From NCBI RefSeq assembly GCF_024158915.1, contig NZ_JAMZGF010000045.1, positions 1 through 44,331 on the forward strand: a stretch of 44,331 nt of DNA, given 5' to 3'. Positions 35,216 to 44,207 of the stretch are shown here, piece by piece (positions within the stretch are counted from its first letter, which is position 1; every line of letters begins with the position of its first letter). Under the pieces are notes generated by a model. It ran no database searches. It saw only the letters and a program-made list of their open reading frames with translations, and was not told the DNA's origin. The stretch comes from Chryseobacterium sp. S0630 (GTDB lineage Bacteria > Bacteroidota > Bacteroidia > Flavobacteriales > Weeksellaceae). Both the position numbers and the translations under genes were made by a program.

Positions 35216-35226
35216 AGAACTCCTAA

Positions 35227-35718
35227 TCATCCCAAAAACTCAAGAATTTTCTTCCACTCTTCCAACTTCTTTTCAAAGGAAACGGTATGAAGCGGACTTG
35301 TAGAAGGCAATAAAAAAATAGGTAGCTTATAGTTTTTTCCCAGTAATTTCTGTAAGTTTTTGTGAGATTTTCCACCATTGCAAAAAATGGCTTTTACATT
35401 CGGGTGTTCTTCCAGCAGTTCTGCAATCTGATTGGCTTCTTCGTTCCTGATTTCAGAATCCAGGCTTCCTTTTCTCTCACAGGAATCGATGACATCCCAG
35501 AGCGCAATATGATGTTTCCTGATGGTTTCAATTCTTTGCGTGTAATCATCTGTGAATTCTTCGTTGAGCAATTCAAAAATAATTTTCCAGAATTTGTTTT
35601 GAGGATGACCATAATACTGTTGTTTTTCCAATGATTTCACTCCGGGAATTGAGCCTAGAATCAGAATCTCAGATTGGGTATCAATAAGAGGGGGAAATGA
35701 AGAAATACGATTTTGCAT
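35227..35718 (-). CDS. DNA-deoxyinosine (hypoxanthine-DNA) glycosylase, uracil-DNA glycosylase superfamily
   Basis: 163 residues from the ATG at 35718 (MQNRISSF); the codon two places upstream is a TTG. Hallmarks of the deoxyinosine glycosylase branch are ILILGSIPGVKSLEKQQYYG, HPQNKFWKIIFELL, ALWDVIDSCERKGSLDSEI and LPSTSPLHTVSFEKKLEEWK. The enzyme removes deaminated adenine (hypoxanthine) from DNA in base excision repair. The last codons run next to the CT-rich tract at 35161-35215, so the C terminus may have been shaped by the repeat. Confidence 0.88.
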   Translation of the reverse strand: MQNRISSFPPLIDTQSEILILGSIPGVKSLEKQQYYGHPQNKFWKIIFELLNEEFTDDYTQRIETIRKHHIALWDVIDSCERKGSLDSEIRNEEANQIAELLEEHPNVKAIFCNGGKSHKNLQKLLGKNYKLPIFLLPSTSPLHTVSFEKKLEEWKKILEFLG

Positions 35719-35752
35719 CTTCAAATATAGAGATTTTATTGCTTGCAGATTA

Positions 35753-35782
35753 GGAAGCTGGAAGAGGGAGGCTGGAAGTTAG
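35753..35782 (+). repeat. GGAAGCTGGAAG-type low-complexity repeat
   Basis: GGAAGCTGGAAGAGGGAGGC followed by TGGAAGTTAG. A related tract lies at 43381-43415. Both sit just outside genes. Confidence 0.5.
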
Positions 35783-35801
35783 TCAGATTATTCATTATAA
35801 A

Positions 35802-35823
35802 AAAAACGGGCTAAAGCCCGTTT
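35802..35823 (-). terminator. Terminator of the S9 peptidase gene
   Basis: AAACGGGC and GCCCGTTT form a stem with a TAAA loop. Read on the minus strand it is followed by a long T-run (A-run on the plus strand). It lies about 25 bases past the peptidase stop codon. Confidence 0.85.
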
Positions 35824-35847
35824 CTATTGATATCTTATATTGTCTGT

Positions 35848-37842
35848 CTATAAAGTTTCCTTCAGCCAATCGAAGAATTCTCTCTGCCATACCAATCCGT
35901 TTTGTGGATGAAGTACCCAGTGGTTTTCGTTCGGGAAGTAAACCAGTTTAGATTTTAATCCTCTTAATTTTGCAGCCTGGAAAGCTTCCTGCCCTTGCTC
36001 ATAAGGAACACGGAAATCAATTCCTCCCTGAACAATCATGATAGGTTTGTTCCATTTTTCTACAAAGTTGCTTGGGTTGAATTCTGTATAGGCTTTTGGA
36101 AGTGGTTTTTCCCATGGAGAACCAAGATCCCAGTTTGCAAACCAAAGTTCTTCAGTAGTCAGATACCAGGATTTCATATCAAATAAACCATCATGAGCGA
36201 TGAATGTTTTGAATCTGTTCTCATGGATTCCAGCTAACATAAATACGCTGTATCCTCCGTAACTAGCTCCTACAGCTGCTACTCTGTCACCATCTACGTA
36301 AGGTAAAGTTTTCGCAAAATCTGTTGCTGCAAGATAATCTCTCATTGGCTGTCCGCCCCAGTCTTTTGAAATCTCTTCGTTCCATTTTGTTCCCCAGCCT
36401 GGCATCCCTCTTCTGTTTGGAGCCACTACGATATAATCGTTAGCTGTCATGAGAGCAAAGTTCCATCTTACGCTGAAAAACTGAGTAAGAGCAGACTGCG
36501 GTCCACCCTGGCAGTATACCAAAGTAGGATATTTTTTGTTCGGGTCAAAGTTCGGTGGATAGTGGAACCACACACCCATTTCTTTACCGTCTGAAGTTTT
36601 CACCATTTTAAGTTCAGATTTCCCCTGAGCTAACTTAGCGTATGTTTCTTTGTTCGCTTCAGTTACCTGCTTCATTTCTCCATTTTTAACGTTTACAGAG
36701 AATAATTCTGTAGCATGGTTTACGTCTGTTCTTCCTACTAAAAGTGAAGTTTTATTGTCTGTAAAGATTTCGTTTACGTCAAAATCTCCTTTGGTGATCT
36801 GTTGTACTTTTGCTGATTTTGAATCCAAAGCAAAAAGTTGTTTCGTCCCTCTGAATGCTGCTGTGAAGTAGATCGTTTTTGAATCAGCTCCCCAAAGCAC
36901 ATCTCCTGAAACACTTTCGTCCCAACCTGAAGTAAGGTTGGTGGTCTTCCCTGACTTCCAGTCCAGGATTTTCACATCATTTTTATCTGCTTCATATCCG
37001 TCTCTGGCCATACTCTGCCAGATTAAAGATTTTCCGTCCGGGCTGAACTTAGGGTTTACATCATATCCTTTATTGGATTCTGTAAGGTTTTTGGTAGTCC
37101 CTGATGCCAGATCGTAAGCAAAGATATCCGTATTCGTGCTTGTAGAATATTCTTTACCGCTTTTAGGTTTTGTAACATATAAAAGCTGGGCAGAATCCGG
37201 GCTCCAGATAAAATCTTCAGCACCACCGAAAGGTCTCTGAGGAGAATCCCATGTTTTTCCTTCCAAAAGATCTTTCGCTCCTTCTACTTTATCGGCTGTA
37301 TTTACAACAAATACATGGTTGTATTTTCCTTCATTGAAATAATCCCAGTGTCTGTGGTTCAGGTCTGTGTATACCTGAGCTGTTGTTTTAGGAGTATCGC
37401 TGAATTTATCTTTCCCCATCACTTTCTCTACCAGTACCTGCTTACTGAAAGCAATTCTCTTCCCATCCGGAGAAATTACAATATTGTCTGCTTCACCAAT
37501 GGTATAAAATTCTGTCCAGGTTTTTCCGGCATCTTTAGAAAGATAGATTTTATCTCCTTCCTGAGCATAGATTCCGTTTTTATCCCACTGAATAAGGGCT
37601 TTTTTTCCGAAATCAATTTTGGAAGACTGGTTATTAAGAACATTCAGAAAATAGTTCTCGTTTTTTGTTTTCTCTGTTTTCAGGTCTACCTGTCCTACTT
37701 TGTAGATAAGAGAACCCTGATCTGGTGAAACTGCCTGTACCCCAACTTTTTTCAAAGTCCAAAGAATTTCAGGCGTCATTACTTGTTGTGCATTCATTAA
37801 AAGCGGAGCTGCCAAAGCCAGCAGGCTGTACTTAAGTTTCAT
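35848..37842 (-). CDS. S9-family prolyl-oligopeptidase-type serine peptidase, exported
   Basis: 664 residues. Sec signal peptide MKLKYSLLALAAPLLMNAQ. The N-terminal two thirds is a WD40-like beta-propeller with repeats such as VISPDGKRIAFSK, FIWSPDSAQLLYVT and KFSPDGKSLIWQS. The C-terminal alpha/beta hydrolase domain has Ser527 in VGASYGGYS, Asp609 in GGIDFRVP and His641 in NENHWVL. Substrates are short peptides admitted through the propeller; dipeptidyl-peptidase activity, as in the DPP5 type, is likely. It is probably periplasmic and part of protein catabolism with the C1 and M61 peptidases. Single gene. Confidence 0.93.
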   Translation of the reverse strand: MKLKYSLLALAAPLLMNAQQVMTPEILWTLKKVGVQAVSPDQGSLIYKVGQVDLKTEKTKNENYFLNVLNNQSSKIDFGKKALIQWDKNGIYAQEGDKIYLSKDAGKTWTEFYTIGEADNIVISPDGKRIAFSKQVLVEKVMGKDKFSDTPKTTAQVYTDLNHRHWDYFNEGKYNHVFVVNTADKVEGAKDLLEGKTWDSPQRPFGGAEDFIWSPDSAQLLYVTKPKSGKEYSTSTNTDIFAYDLASGTTKNLTESNKGYDVNPKFSPDGKSLIWQSMARDGYEADKNDVKILDWKSGKTTNLTSGWDESVSGDVLWGADSKTIYFTAAFRGTKQLFALDSKSAKVQQITKGDFDVNEIFTDNKTSLLVGRTDVNHATELFSVNVKNGEMKQVTEANKETYAKLAQGKSELKMVKTSDGKEMGVWFHYPPNFDPNKKYPTLVYCQGGPQSALTQFFSVRWNFALMTANDYIVVAPNRRGMPGWGTKWNEEISKDWGGQPMRDYLAATDFAKTLPYVDGDRVAAVGASYGGYSVFMLAGIHENRFKTFIAHDGLFDMKSWYLTTEELWFANWDLGSPWEKPLPKAYTEFNPSNFVEKWNKPIMIVQGGIDFRVPYEQGQEAFQAAKLRGLKSKLVYFPNENHWVLHPQNGLVWQREFFDWLKETL

Positions 37843-38115
37843 ATGTTGATATTCATTTTTAACGGATGTACAAAATCAGCTGATTTCTTACATCCTTTTA
37901 TTAAATTCAAAGATTGCCAAAGTTAATATTTAAAATAAAAACGGACTAAAGAATTAACATTAAAATTCTTTTTTCATTGATAAAACCTTTTCGGGGAAAA
38001 CACCTAATTTTTAAATATAGGGATTTTCTCTGTTACTCTGCATATCTCAAATACTGAAATTTACAATATCAGACGTCCGATATCATCAATTATAACCCAA
38101 TTAAAATTTTACATT

Positions 38116-38370
38116 ATGAGCACACCAGACACAGGAGATTTTAAAGCAACGCGTGTAGATGCAGGCGCGCCCAATCTTTGGCACGTACACGAAGGTCATT
38201 TCAAGTATGGATCCATAAAGGAAACGAGAGTCAATTTTGCAGGCAGAACTCTTGAGCAAATCATGGCAAAGATTGCCGAGAATGAGCCTATTAATGCACC
38301 TTACATGAAAACAGACAACCAGGTACGGACTTATGAAGATTGTATAAAATGGATTAAAAAGAATTGTTAA
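38116..38370 (+). CDS. Small conserved-type protein of unknown function
   Basis: 84 residues with no signal peptide. Sequence features are APNLWHVHEGHFKYGSIKE in the middle and a Cys-containing C terminus (EDCIKWIKKNC). It is followed by a strong hairpin shared with the convergent neighbour. I do not recognise a family. The coding frame is supported by the start following a plausible leader and by the terminator right after the stop. Confidence 0.7.
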   Translation: MSTPDTGDFKATRVDAGAPNLWHVHEGHFKYGSIKETRVNFAGRTLEQIMAKIAENEPINAPYMKTDNQVRTYEDCIKWIKKNC

Positions 38371-38374
38371 AAAG

Positions 38375-38402
38375 AATAGGCTGTCCAAACGGGCAGCCTA
38401 TT
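38375..38402. terminator. Bidirectional hairpin between convergent genes
   Basis: AATAGGCTG (38375-38383) pairs with CAGCCTATT (38394-38402), with inner CC/GG pairing. It lies 4 bases past the stop of the small plus-strand gene and 22 bases from the stop of the minus-strand membrane protein, so it can end both transcripts. Confidence 0.75.
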
Positions 38403-38424
38403 GTATAAGATCGTTATTTATATT

Positions 38425-38769
38425 TTACTCTCCATCTGAGAACATGGAGTTCGCCAGAGAAGTTACGATTGACAATAATATACTGAAGATAAATGCCCAC
38501 CAGAAACCATCTACCACCATACTGTCTATGAAGTAGTCTGCAATCAGGATAATTCCGGCATTGATTACCAAGGCAAAGAATCCTAAGGTAAGAATGGTCA
38601 ACGGAAGACCGAACAGACTTAAAATAGGCTTTACAAATATGTTAAGAACCCCAAGTACTATAGCAAAGATAATGGCTGAAGAAAATCCTTCAAAATGTAC
38701 TCCCGGTAAGATTTTAGTTAAAAGATAAGCAACAATTGCCGTAATAAATAGTCGGATAATTAAGTTCAT
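38425..38769 (-). CDS. Four-helix membrane protein of the phage-holin-like superfamily
   Basis: 114 residues with four hydrophobic segments covering nearly the whole length (LIIRLFITAIVAYLLTKILP, IIFAIVLGVLNIFVKPIL, LTILTLGFFALVINAGIILI, FWWAFIFSILLSIVTSL). NIFVKPILSLFGLPLTILTL is the characteristic middle of the Mycobacterial 4-TMS phage holin superfamily, common on bacterial chromosomes without phage genes. No phage context here. Function unknown. Confidence 0.88.
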   Translation of the reverse strand: MNLIIRLFITAIVAYLLTKILPGVHFEGFSSAIIFAIVLGVLNIFVKPILSLFGLPLTILTLGFFALVINAGIILIADYFIDSMVVDGFWWAFIFSILLSIVTSLANSMFSDGE

Positions 38770-38887
38770 TGTGATATTTTTTAATGTTTATGGGGTTTGT
38801 GGAGCAAAAGCTATTCCATTCCGTAAAAAAAAATGCATTAAAACCCTTTATTAAAGGAATATTTTGTCTTTTATTTCCTTTAATCTC

Positions 38888-39310
38888 TTATTTTATTTTC
38901 ATCATGGTGACTAATGAAGTGGCCACATGACTTTCGGAATCAGAACCTTCGGTCTGAACATAGATTTCCGTTCTCACCACAACAATTTTTCCTCCCCCTT
39001 TGATGACATAGGATTTTGAAACCAAAGCATCACCCATTGCCGGGCGAAGATAATTTACTTTCAATTCAACGGTCACTACATAACAGTCTTCCGAATAATG
39101 GCTCACAGCAGCGTATCCTGAAGAAACATCCACCAGAGAGGCAATCATTGCGCCGTTGAACATTCCTGCTTTTCGGGTCATCATTTCCATTTTAGGGATC
39201 TTCATGGAGATAAAATCGGTTTCTACTTCCAGCAGTTCTGCTTTATAAAACTGTAAAGTTTCCGAACGACCAAAGCTGTCTGTAATGAGTTTCTTTTTTT
39301 CTGGTGTCAT
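38888..39310 (-). CDS. Hotdog-fold thioesterase (PaaI-like)
   Basis: 140 residues from the ATG at 39310 (MTPEKKKLIT); a TTG six codons upstream is less likely. The hotdog signature is GMFNGAMIASLVDVSSGYAA, followed by VVTVELKVNYLRPAMGDALV and a C-terminal strand VATSLVTMMKIK. Such enzymes hydrolyse acyl-CoA thioesters, often of aromatic or short acyl groups. It is a single gene, 119 bases from the membrane protein on the same strand. Confidence 0.87.
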   Translation of the reverse strand: MTPEKKKLITDSFGRSETLQFYKAELLEVETDFISMKIPKMEMMTRKAGMFNGAMIASLVDVSSGYAAVSHYSEDCYVVTVELKVNYLRPAMGDALVSKSYVIKGGGKIVVVRTEIYVQTEGSDSESHVATSLVTMMKIK

Positions 39311-39379
39311 GAATTTTATTTTAAACAAAGGTAAGTGCTACAGCCTTCTTTATCTCAATGATCTTTAATTTTTTCATTA

Positions 39380-39409
39380 AAAAGCCGCTCCATAAATATG
39401 AAACGGCTT
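39380..39409 (-). terminator. Terminator of the GMC/aldehyde dehydrogenase pair
   Basis: AAGCCG (39382-39387) pairs with CGGCTT (39404-39409) around a 16-base loop. On the minus strand it leads to TTTTTAA. It lies about 22 bases past the GMC oxidoreductase stop. Confidence 0.6.
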
Positions 39410-39431
39410 CTTTTCAAGGTTTTAACCCTTC

Positions 39432-40985
39432 TTACACAACAAACGATAACTTTTCAGATGAACCTGACGCTTTCAGATGATGATCTTCTTTGATCATATC
39501 AGCGGCTTTTTCACCAATCATAATGGTAGGTGCATTGGTATTCCCGGAAACCACATCCGGCATGATGGATGCATCTGCTACCCTTAATCCTTTTATTCCA
39601 TATACTCTCAGTCTCGGATCTACTACAGAATGACTGTCAATTCCCATTTTACAAGTTCCGGTCATATGATGATAGGTGGAACATGATTTTTTGATATAAT
39701 CAATCACTTCTTCTTTTGTTTTTCCTTCTCCGGGATAGATTTCACCGTCATTCCATTCTTTCATAGCTTCTGTTCTTCCCATTTCACGGCATATTTCTAC
39801 ACATTGGTATAGGGCTTCGAGATCAGATTCTTCAGAAAGATACATCGGATTAATCTCTGGTGGTACAGAAGAATCGGAAGAAGTCAGTTTGATATATCCT
39901 TTACTGGCAGGTCTGATAAATCCCGCGCAGAACGTAAATGCATTTTCAGGTCCTGTAAAACCGGGGCTATAATAAGGAAGTCCCATGAACAAAGGCTGTA
40001 GGTCAGGAAAAACCATTTCTTCTTTGCTTTTCCAGAATAACTGAGCTTCCAGCAGATTGGCTTCCGGGGCTGGAATTTCTTTTTTAGCTTTAAAAATAAC
40101 ACTGGTCAAAAGGTGATCCTGAAGGTTTTTTCCAACTCCTTTCAAATCTTTTACTACCGGGATTCCTACTGATTCCAACTCCTGTTGATCACCAATTCCG
40201 GAAAGCATCAGAAGTTTGGCAGATTCTATGGTTCCGCAGGATACAATCACTTCTTTTTCTGCTTCTACTTCTACTAATTCACCGTTTTTCAAATACTGAA
40301 CTCCAATACATTCATTTTCTTCAAAAATCAGTTTCTGAGCCAATGCATTGGTATGAATATGCAGATTCGGTCTCGATTTTACAGGATCTAAAAACGCTTT
40401 CGCCGTAGAACATCTTTTATGATCTTTTCCTACACTAAGGTGATTAAGACCTGCTCCCCAGATTTCTTTATTAAAATCATCTGTCAAAGGATAACCCAGT
40501 TCTTTACAGGCTTCAATAGCACTTATTGAAATGGCATTCGGGTGTTTGATACGGCTTACATACAGCGGACCTTCTCCTCCATGAATATCATCTTCACCTT
40601 CTTCATGCGTTTCTGATTTCTTAAAATAAGGCAGAACATTTTCCCAGTCCCAGCCCACACATCCTTTATAGGCCCAACTATCATAATCCTGCTGATCCCC
40701 TCTGATGTAAATCATTCCATTGATGGAACTTGAACCTCCCAATGTTTTACCACGGGGCCAATATCGTGTATTTCCTCCTGCATGTTCCTGCGCAATGGTA
40801 TGATAGGCCCAGTCTCTTTCGGTGTTCCATATAGCGGGCCAGCCGGCCTGTTCTTCCACTTCAGCAACTTTATCATCGGGACCTGCCTCCAACAGGAGAA
40901 CATTTATATTTTCGTTTTCACTTAATCTGTTGGCTATTACAGCGCCTGCCGAACCGGATCCGACAATTATAAAATCGTATTTCAT
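39432..40985 (-). CDS. GMC-family FAD-dependent alcohol oxidoreductase (choline-dehydrogenase-like)
   Basis: 517 residues. The ADP-binding motif at the N terminus is FIIVGSGSAGAVIANRLSE, followed by the GMC signature GKTLGGSSSINGMIYIRGDQ. A second signature is VIVSCGTIESAKLLMLSGIG. The catalytic His region is CSTYHHMTGTCKMG, and the C-terminal FAD segment is RVADASIMPDVVSGNTNAPT. Such enzymes oxidise primary alcohols, including choline, to aldehydes. The adjacent aldehyde dehydrogenase gene (10 bases upstream in the transcript) would carry the product on to the acid. No glycine-betaine transporter is nearby, so choline is only one possible substrate. Confidence 0.93.
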   Translation of the reverse strand: MKYDFIIVGSGSAGAVIANRLSENENINVLLLEAGPDDKVAEVEEQAGWPAIWNTERDWAYHTIAQEHAGGNTRYWPRGKTLGGSSSINGMIYIRGDQQDYDSWAYKGCVGWDWENVLPYFKKSETHEEGEDDIHGGEGPLYVSRIKHPNAISISAIEACKELGYPLTDDFNKEIWGAGLNHLSVGKDHKRCSTAKAFLDPVKSRPNLHIHTNALAQKLIFEENECIGVQYLKNGELVEVEAEKEVIVSCGTIESAKLLMLSGIGDQQELESVGIPVVKDLKGVGKNLQDHLLTSVIFKAKKEIPAPEANLLEAQLFWKSKEEMVFPDLQPLFMGLPYYSPGFTGPENAFTFCAGFIRPASKGYIKLTSSDSSVPPEINPMYLSEESDLEALYQCVEICREMGRTEAMKEWNDGEIYPGEGKTKEEVIDYIKKSCSTYHHMTGTCKMGIDSHSVVDPRLRVYGIKGLRVADASIMPDVVSGNTNAPTIMIGEKAADMIKEDHHLKASGSSEKLSFVV

Positions 40986-40995
40986 GAGTTCTAAC

Positions 40996-42402
40996 TTATT
41001 TTTTAATGCTGATGACTTTAGGAACTGTGACTGCTTTCAATCCTTCCATTCCGAATTCTACTCCATAACCGGATTGTTTTGCACCTCCGAAAGGAACGAA
41101 CGGATGAATAGCTCCATGTTGATTAATCCAAACTGTTCCTGCTTCCAATTGTGTGGCAACTTTCTGGGCTTCGTCAAGATCATCACTCCAAACAGATGCT
41201 CCAAGTCCGTTTTCTGAATCATTGGCTTTGCTGATAGCTTCTTCCAATGTTTTATACTTAATGATTGGCAGCACCGGACCGAACTGCTCTTCGTCTACAA
41301 TTCTGTCTCCATTATCTACATTTCCAACCAGAGTTACCGGAATAAAGTATCCTTCCAGATCAGGTTTCTGTCCTGTGAATATGAAGTCTGCCCCGATATT
41401 TTCAGCATCAAGAATCAGATCCTGAATTTTATCGTACTGCATTTTATTCTGGATAGGTCCTAAAACGCTGGATTCATCGGCTCCGTTCCCCATTGGAATA
41501 TTGGAGGAATAATCAGCCAACGCTTTAACGACTTTTTCGTAATCATTTTCATGAACGTATAATCTCTTTAAGCATGCACAGGTTTGTCCCATATTCAGGA
41601 AAGCACCCCAGAAAATGCTGTCAATATGTTGGGCAATATCAAGTCCGGGTAAAATAATTCCTGCATCATTTCCTCCGCATTCAAGGGTTAGTCGTGCCAT
41701 ATTTTTAGCAGAAGCCTCAATGACTTTCTTCCCTGTGGCAATGGATCCTGTAAACATAATTTTCCCAATTTCCGGATGTGAGGTAAGGTAACCTCCAACG
41801 TCTCCTTTTCCTGTAACCACTTGTAAAATATCTTCTGGAAGTACACTGTTAATCACTTTTATCATTTCCAGACTGCAGAAAGTGGTATATTCTGAAGGTT
41901 TAATGATCACCGCATTTCCCATTCTCAATGAAGGAATAATCTGCCAGATAGCAATCATCAGAGGCCAGTTCCAGGGAGCAATGGCAGCTACTACTCCAAT
42001 CGGATTTCTGTATAAAACATCTTTTCGGGTGTCATCTTCAAAAACAATTTCTTCGGGTAAATCCAGTGAAGCAGGAACCTGTGTCCAGCCTACGCAAGCC
42101 TGTATTTCAAAGTTTGCCCCAGGACCATTCAACGGTTTTCCCTGCTCTCGGGTGATCCATTCTGCAAGATGTTTTGAATTTTGCTGTAAAGCTTCCGCTA
42201 CTTTTAATAAAATGTCTTTTCTTTCTGCATCCGGTCTTGCTGACCATAGTTTCTGGGCTTTTTTTGCTTTCTCAATTTTAGCATCAATCTCCTCACGGGA
42301 AGTATTGGTTACTTCGCCTATAACCTCTAAGGTAGAAGGATTTAGGGATAAAAACCGGGTATCTGGAGTATGGGTTTCTTTGACTGCTGATGTATTTTCC
42401 AT
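40996..42402 (-). CDS. NAD(P)-dependent aldehyde dehydrogenase
   Basis: 468 residues. Catalytic Glu241 is in RLTLECGGNDAG and the nucleophile Cys275 in NMGQTCACLKR. Coenzyme-binding segments are VAAIAPWNWPLMIAIWQIIP, VIIKPSEYTTF and MFTGSIATGKK. The C terminus FVPFGGAKQSGYGVEFG is the usual oligomerisation end. It oxidises an aldehyde, probably that made by the GMC enzyme encoded next in the transcript. An AraC-family regulator gene is divergent, so the pair is likely induced by the pathway substrate. Confidence 0.95.
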   Translation of the reverse strand: MENTSAVKETHTPDTRFLSLNPSTLEVIGEVTNTSREEIDAKIEKAKKAQKLWSARPDAERKDILLKVAEALQQNSKHLAEWITREQGKPLNGPGANFEIQACVGWTQVPASLDLPEEIVFEDDTRKDVLYRNPIGVVAAIAPWNWPLMIAIWQIIPSLRMGNAVIIKPSEYTTFCSLEMIKVINSVLPEDILQVVTGKGDVGGYLTSHPEIGKIMFTGSIATGKKVIEASAKNMARLTLECGGNDAGIILPGLDIAQHIDSIFWGAFLNMGQTCACLKRLYVHENDYEKVVKALADYSSNIPMGNGADESSVLGPIQNKMQYDKIQDLILDAENIGADFIFTGQKPDLEGYFIPVTLVGNVDNGDRIVDEEQFGPVLPIIKYKTLEEAISKANDSENGLGASVWSDDLDEAQKVATQLEAGTVWINQHGAIHPFVPFGGAKQSGYGVEFGMEGLKAVTVPKVISIKK

Positions 42403-42504
42403 TGTTTTAAATTATTTTGTATTTTACGTAGTTCGAAAATGGCAATAACATGATATAAATCATTTACCTATTCTCTATTTTTTTTAACCTAAACTCTACC
42501 TATC

Positions 42505-43374
42505 ATGGAAAAGATCGAAGAAAGAACTGTTTTCAACATTCCTTTTGGTGAATTGAATGTGTTTGAAACGAATGTGGTTTGTCATGATTTTCCTTTCTAT
42601 TTTGAAAAACCTGTCATCACGCTGATGTTGAGTGGCAATAAGATCATTCGCAGTGAGGATGAAACTTTTGAGTTTAATGAAAGAAGTGTATTTATTCCGC
42701 CCTGCAACAAGGAATTGAGCATAGATATTCACCCTGTTTTCAAAGAACCCACCAAATGTCTTGTATTAAATATTGAGCAGGAATATATTGACAGTGTATT
42801 CGCCGAAGTGATTGAAAACTGGCATCCGGACTGGGACAGAACAGGAATTATGATGAAAGAAAATGCAGTAAAAAAGTTCGTAAGCTCGGATGAGTCTTTG
42901 TGGAGAAGCCTTACCAATCTTTATAACAGAAGAATTGACGGGAATCTTCATAATACCTCGGATTTTCTTTTAAGTTTGAGTCTGAAAGAACTGATTTATG
43001 AGCTGATGAAAACCAATGCAAAACATATCCTGCTGTATTCTGACAAGACAGAAAATGTGCAGAACGGACTTCAGGAAGTAGTTCATTTTATCAAACAAAA
43101 TTACAGAGAGCCAATTACCATCAAGAAACTTTCTGTGATTGCAGGAATGAGTGAAGCCAATCTGTTTAAAAAGTTTAAGCATTCTTACAACTGTACTCCG
43201 GTAGAATATATTATCCAACTGAGAATAGAACATGCGAAGCAACTTTTAATCAGCAATCCTGAAATTGGAATAAAAAATATATGTTTTGAATCCGGTTTTA
43301 ATACGTTGGAATATTTTTACAGAAAATTCACTCAGATCACCGGAAAATCACCGAAAAAATTTAAAATAGACTGA
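42505..43374 (+). CDS. AraC-family transcriptional regulator
   Basis: 289 residues. An N-terminal cupin-like ligand-binding domain of the AraC_N type (about 10-180, including ITLMLSGNKIIRSEDETFEF) is followed by two C-terminal helix-turn-helix motifs (about 195-289): IKKLSVIAGMSEANLFKKF, NTLEYFYRKFTQITGKSPKKF. The gene is divergent from the aldehyde dehydrogenase/GMC oxidoreductase pair, about 100 bases away, and is its probable activator. The inducer cannot be read from the sequence. Confidence 0.94.
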   Translation: MEKIEERTVFNIPFGELNVFETNVVCHDFPFYFEKPVITLMLSGNKIIRSEDETFEFNERSVFIPPCNKELSIDIHPVFKEPTKCLVLNIEQEYIDSVFAEVIENWHPDWDRTGIMMKENAVKKFVSSDESLWRSLTNLYNRRIDGNLHNTSDFLLSLSLKELIYELMKTNAKHILLYSDKTENVQNGLQEVVHFIKQNYREPITIKKLSVIAGMSEANLFKKFKHSYNCTPVEYIIQLRIEHAKQLLISNPEIGIKNICFESGFNTLEYFYRKFTQITGKSPKKFKID

Positions 43375-43380
43375 TAGATA

Positions 43381-43415
43381 AAGCTGGAAGATGGAAGCGA
43401 GAAGATGGAGGTTAG
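43381..43415 (+). repeat. GGAAGCTGGAAG-type low-complexity repeat
   Basis: AAGCTGGAAGATGGAAGCGA followed by GAAGATGGAGGTTAG; same class as 35753-35782. Confidence 0.45.
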
Positions 43416-43468
43416 TACCAGTCTTTTTATTTCCGGTAGTTATCATTATTCAATAAAGTAATCATCTT

Positions 43469-43891
43469 ATGTACTGTAAAAAAGTGTTCATTGTTGTAAG
43501 TCTTCTCTTATGCTGTCTTTTTCATGCGCAAACGCTGCATTTGTATGGAGGCGCAGATCAGAATCAGTATCTGGGATGCTTAAACTGTGATAATTTTGAT
43601 AAAAATTCGATTTGGAATAAGTTCGGTGATTATGGAAATACATTGAGTTCAAAATCTATCTGGAACACCTATGGAAACTACGGAAGCACTTATGGACCTT
43701 ACTCTCCGTGGAATGCTTATGCTTCTTATCCTCCGGCCATTCTGGATCAGGATGGAAATTTCTTTGGATTTCTTACTTTGAATCCTTATAAATCTGAAAG
43801 GTCTGAGCTAGAATTAGCTATGATTTTGTGCAAGCATCATGAGGAGATTAAGAGTGATGTTGGAGCCTGGTATGAGAGGTTGTTCCGGTAA
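43469..43891 (+). CDS. Secreted protein with 16-residue WN repeats, unknown function
   Basis: 140 residues. Sec signal peptide (KKVFIVVSLLLCCLFHAQ) cut near residue 21. Three repeats start at residues 47, 63 and 79 at an exact 16-residue spacing: SIWNKFGDYG, SIWNTYGNYG, SPWNAYASYP. A conserved-looking C-terminal part follows (ILDQDGNFFGFLTLNPYK) with ELAMILCKHHEEIKSD, and Cys37 and Cys40 lie before the repeats (LGCLNCDNFD). The W-N-x-(F/Y)-G pattern is one I recall in conserved hypothetical proteins of several phyla, with no known function. It is flanked by repeats on both sides. Confidence 0.72.
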   Translation: MYCKKVFIVVSLLLCCLFHAQTLHLYGGADQNQYLGCLNCDNFDKNSIWNKFGDYGNTLSSKSIWNTYGNYGSTYGPYSPWNAYASYPPAILDQDGNFFGFLTLNPYKSERSELELAMILCKHHEEIKSDVGAWYERLFR

Positions 43892-43903
43892 ACCACCCCG
43901 TCA

Positions 43904-43942
43904 AAAATTCTTTGAATTTTCGCCACCCCTCCGGAAGAGGGG
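43904..43942 (+). terminator. Double hairpin downstream of the WN-repeat gene
   Basis: AAAATTC/GAATTTT (43904-43920) is followed directly by CCCCTC/GAGGGG (43926-43942) and then AATTT. This CCCC-rich double hairpin is a pattern I recall near gene ends in related genomes; it may be a terminator or a small repeat. Confidence 0.5.
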
Positions 43943-44014
43943 AATTTATACGTCTTCAGTTGGAATATTTGTCAATAAAGTAAAGATGGAGACTGCATAG
44001 AAAAGTATAAGGTT

Positions 44015-44081
44015 AGATTCCTGCTGAATGATAAATACAACGCTTAGCTTATCCGTACAGCTTGTCATTCCGGGGAAATCT
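44015..44081 (+). repeat. Interspersed palindromic element, copy D
   Basis: Begins AGATTCCTGCTGAATGATAA and ends TTGTCATTCCGGGGAAATCT, with the centre ACAACGCTTAGCTTATCCGT. It is the left part of a 193-bp duplicated unit. Confidence 0.8.
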
Positions 44082-44207
44082 CTGTATAGATGGGTTGGAA
44101 AACGCAAAGACGCAAATTGTTTCCAAATTGTATGTCTTTAAGGCGCTAAGATTTTATCTCCGATAAAATGGATTACTGGTGCATAATAGCTAGAAAACTG
44201 TAAGGCT

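Noticed and set aside
35075..35303. Two short plus-strand frames of about 70 codons
   Set aside because: They consist of palindrome copy C and the CT-rich tract, and overlap the DNA glycosylase gene end.
38425..38769. Prophage because of a holin-like gene
   Set aside because: No other phage gene occurs near it, and this superfamily is common on ordinary chromosomes.
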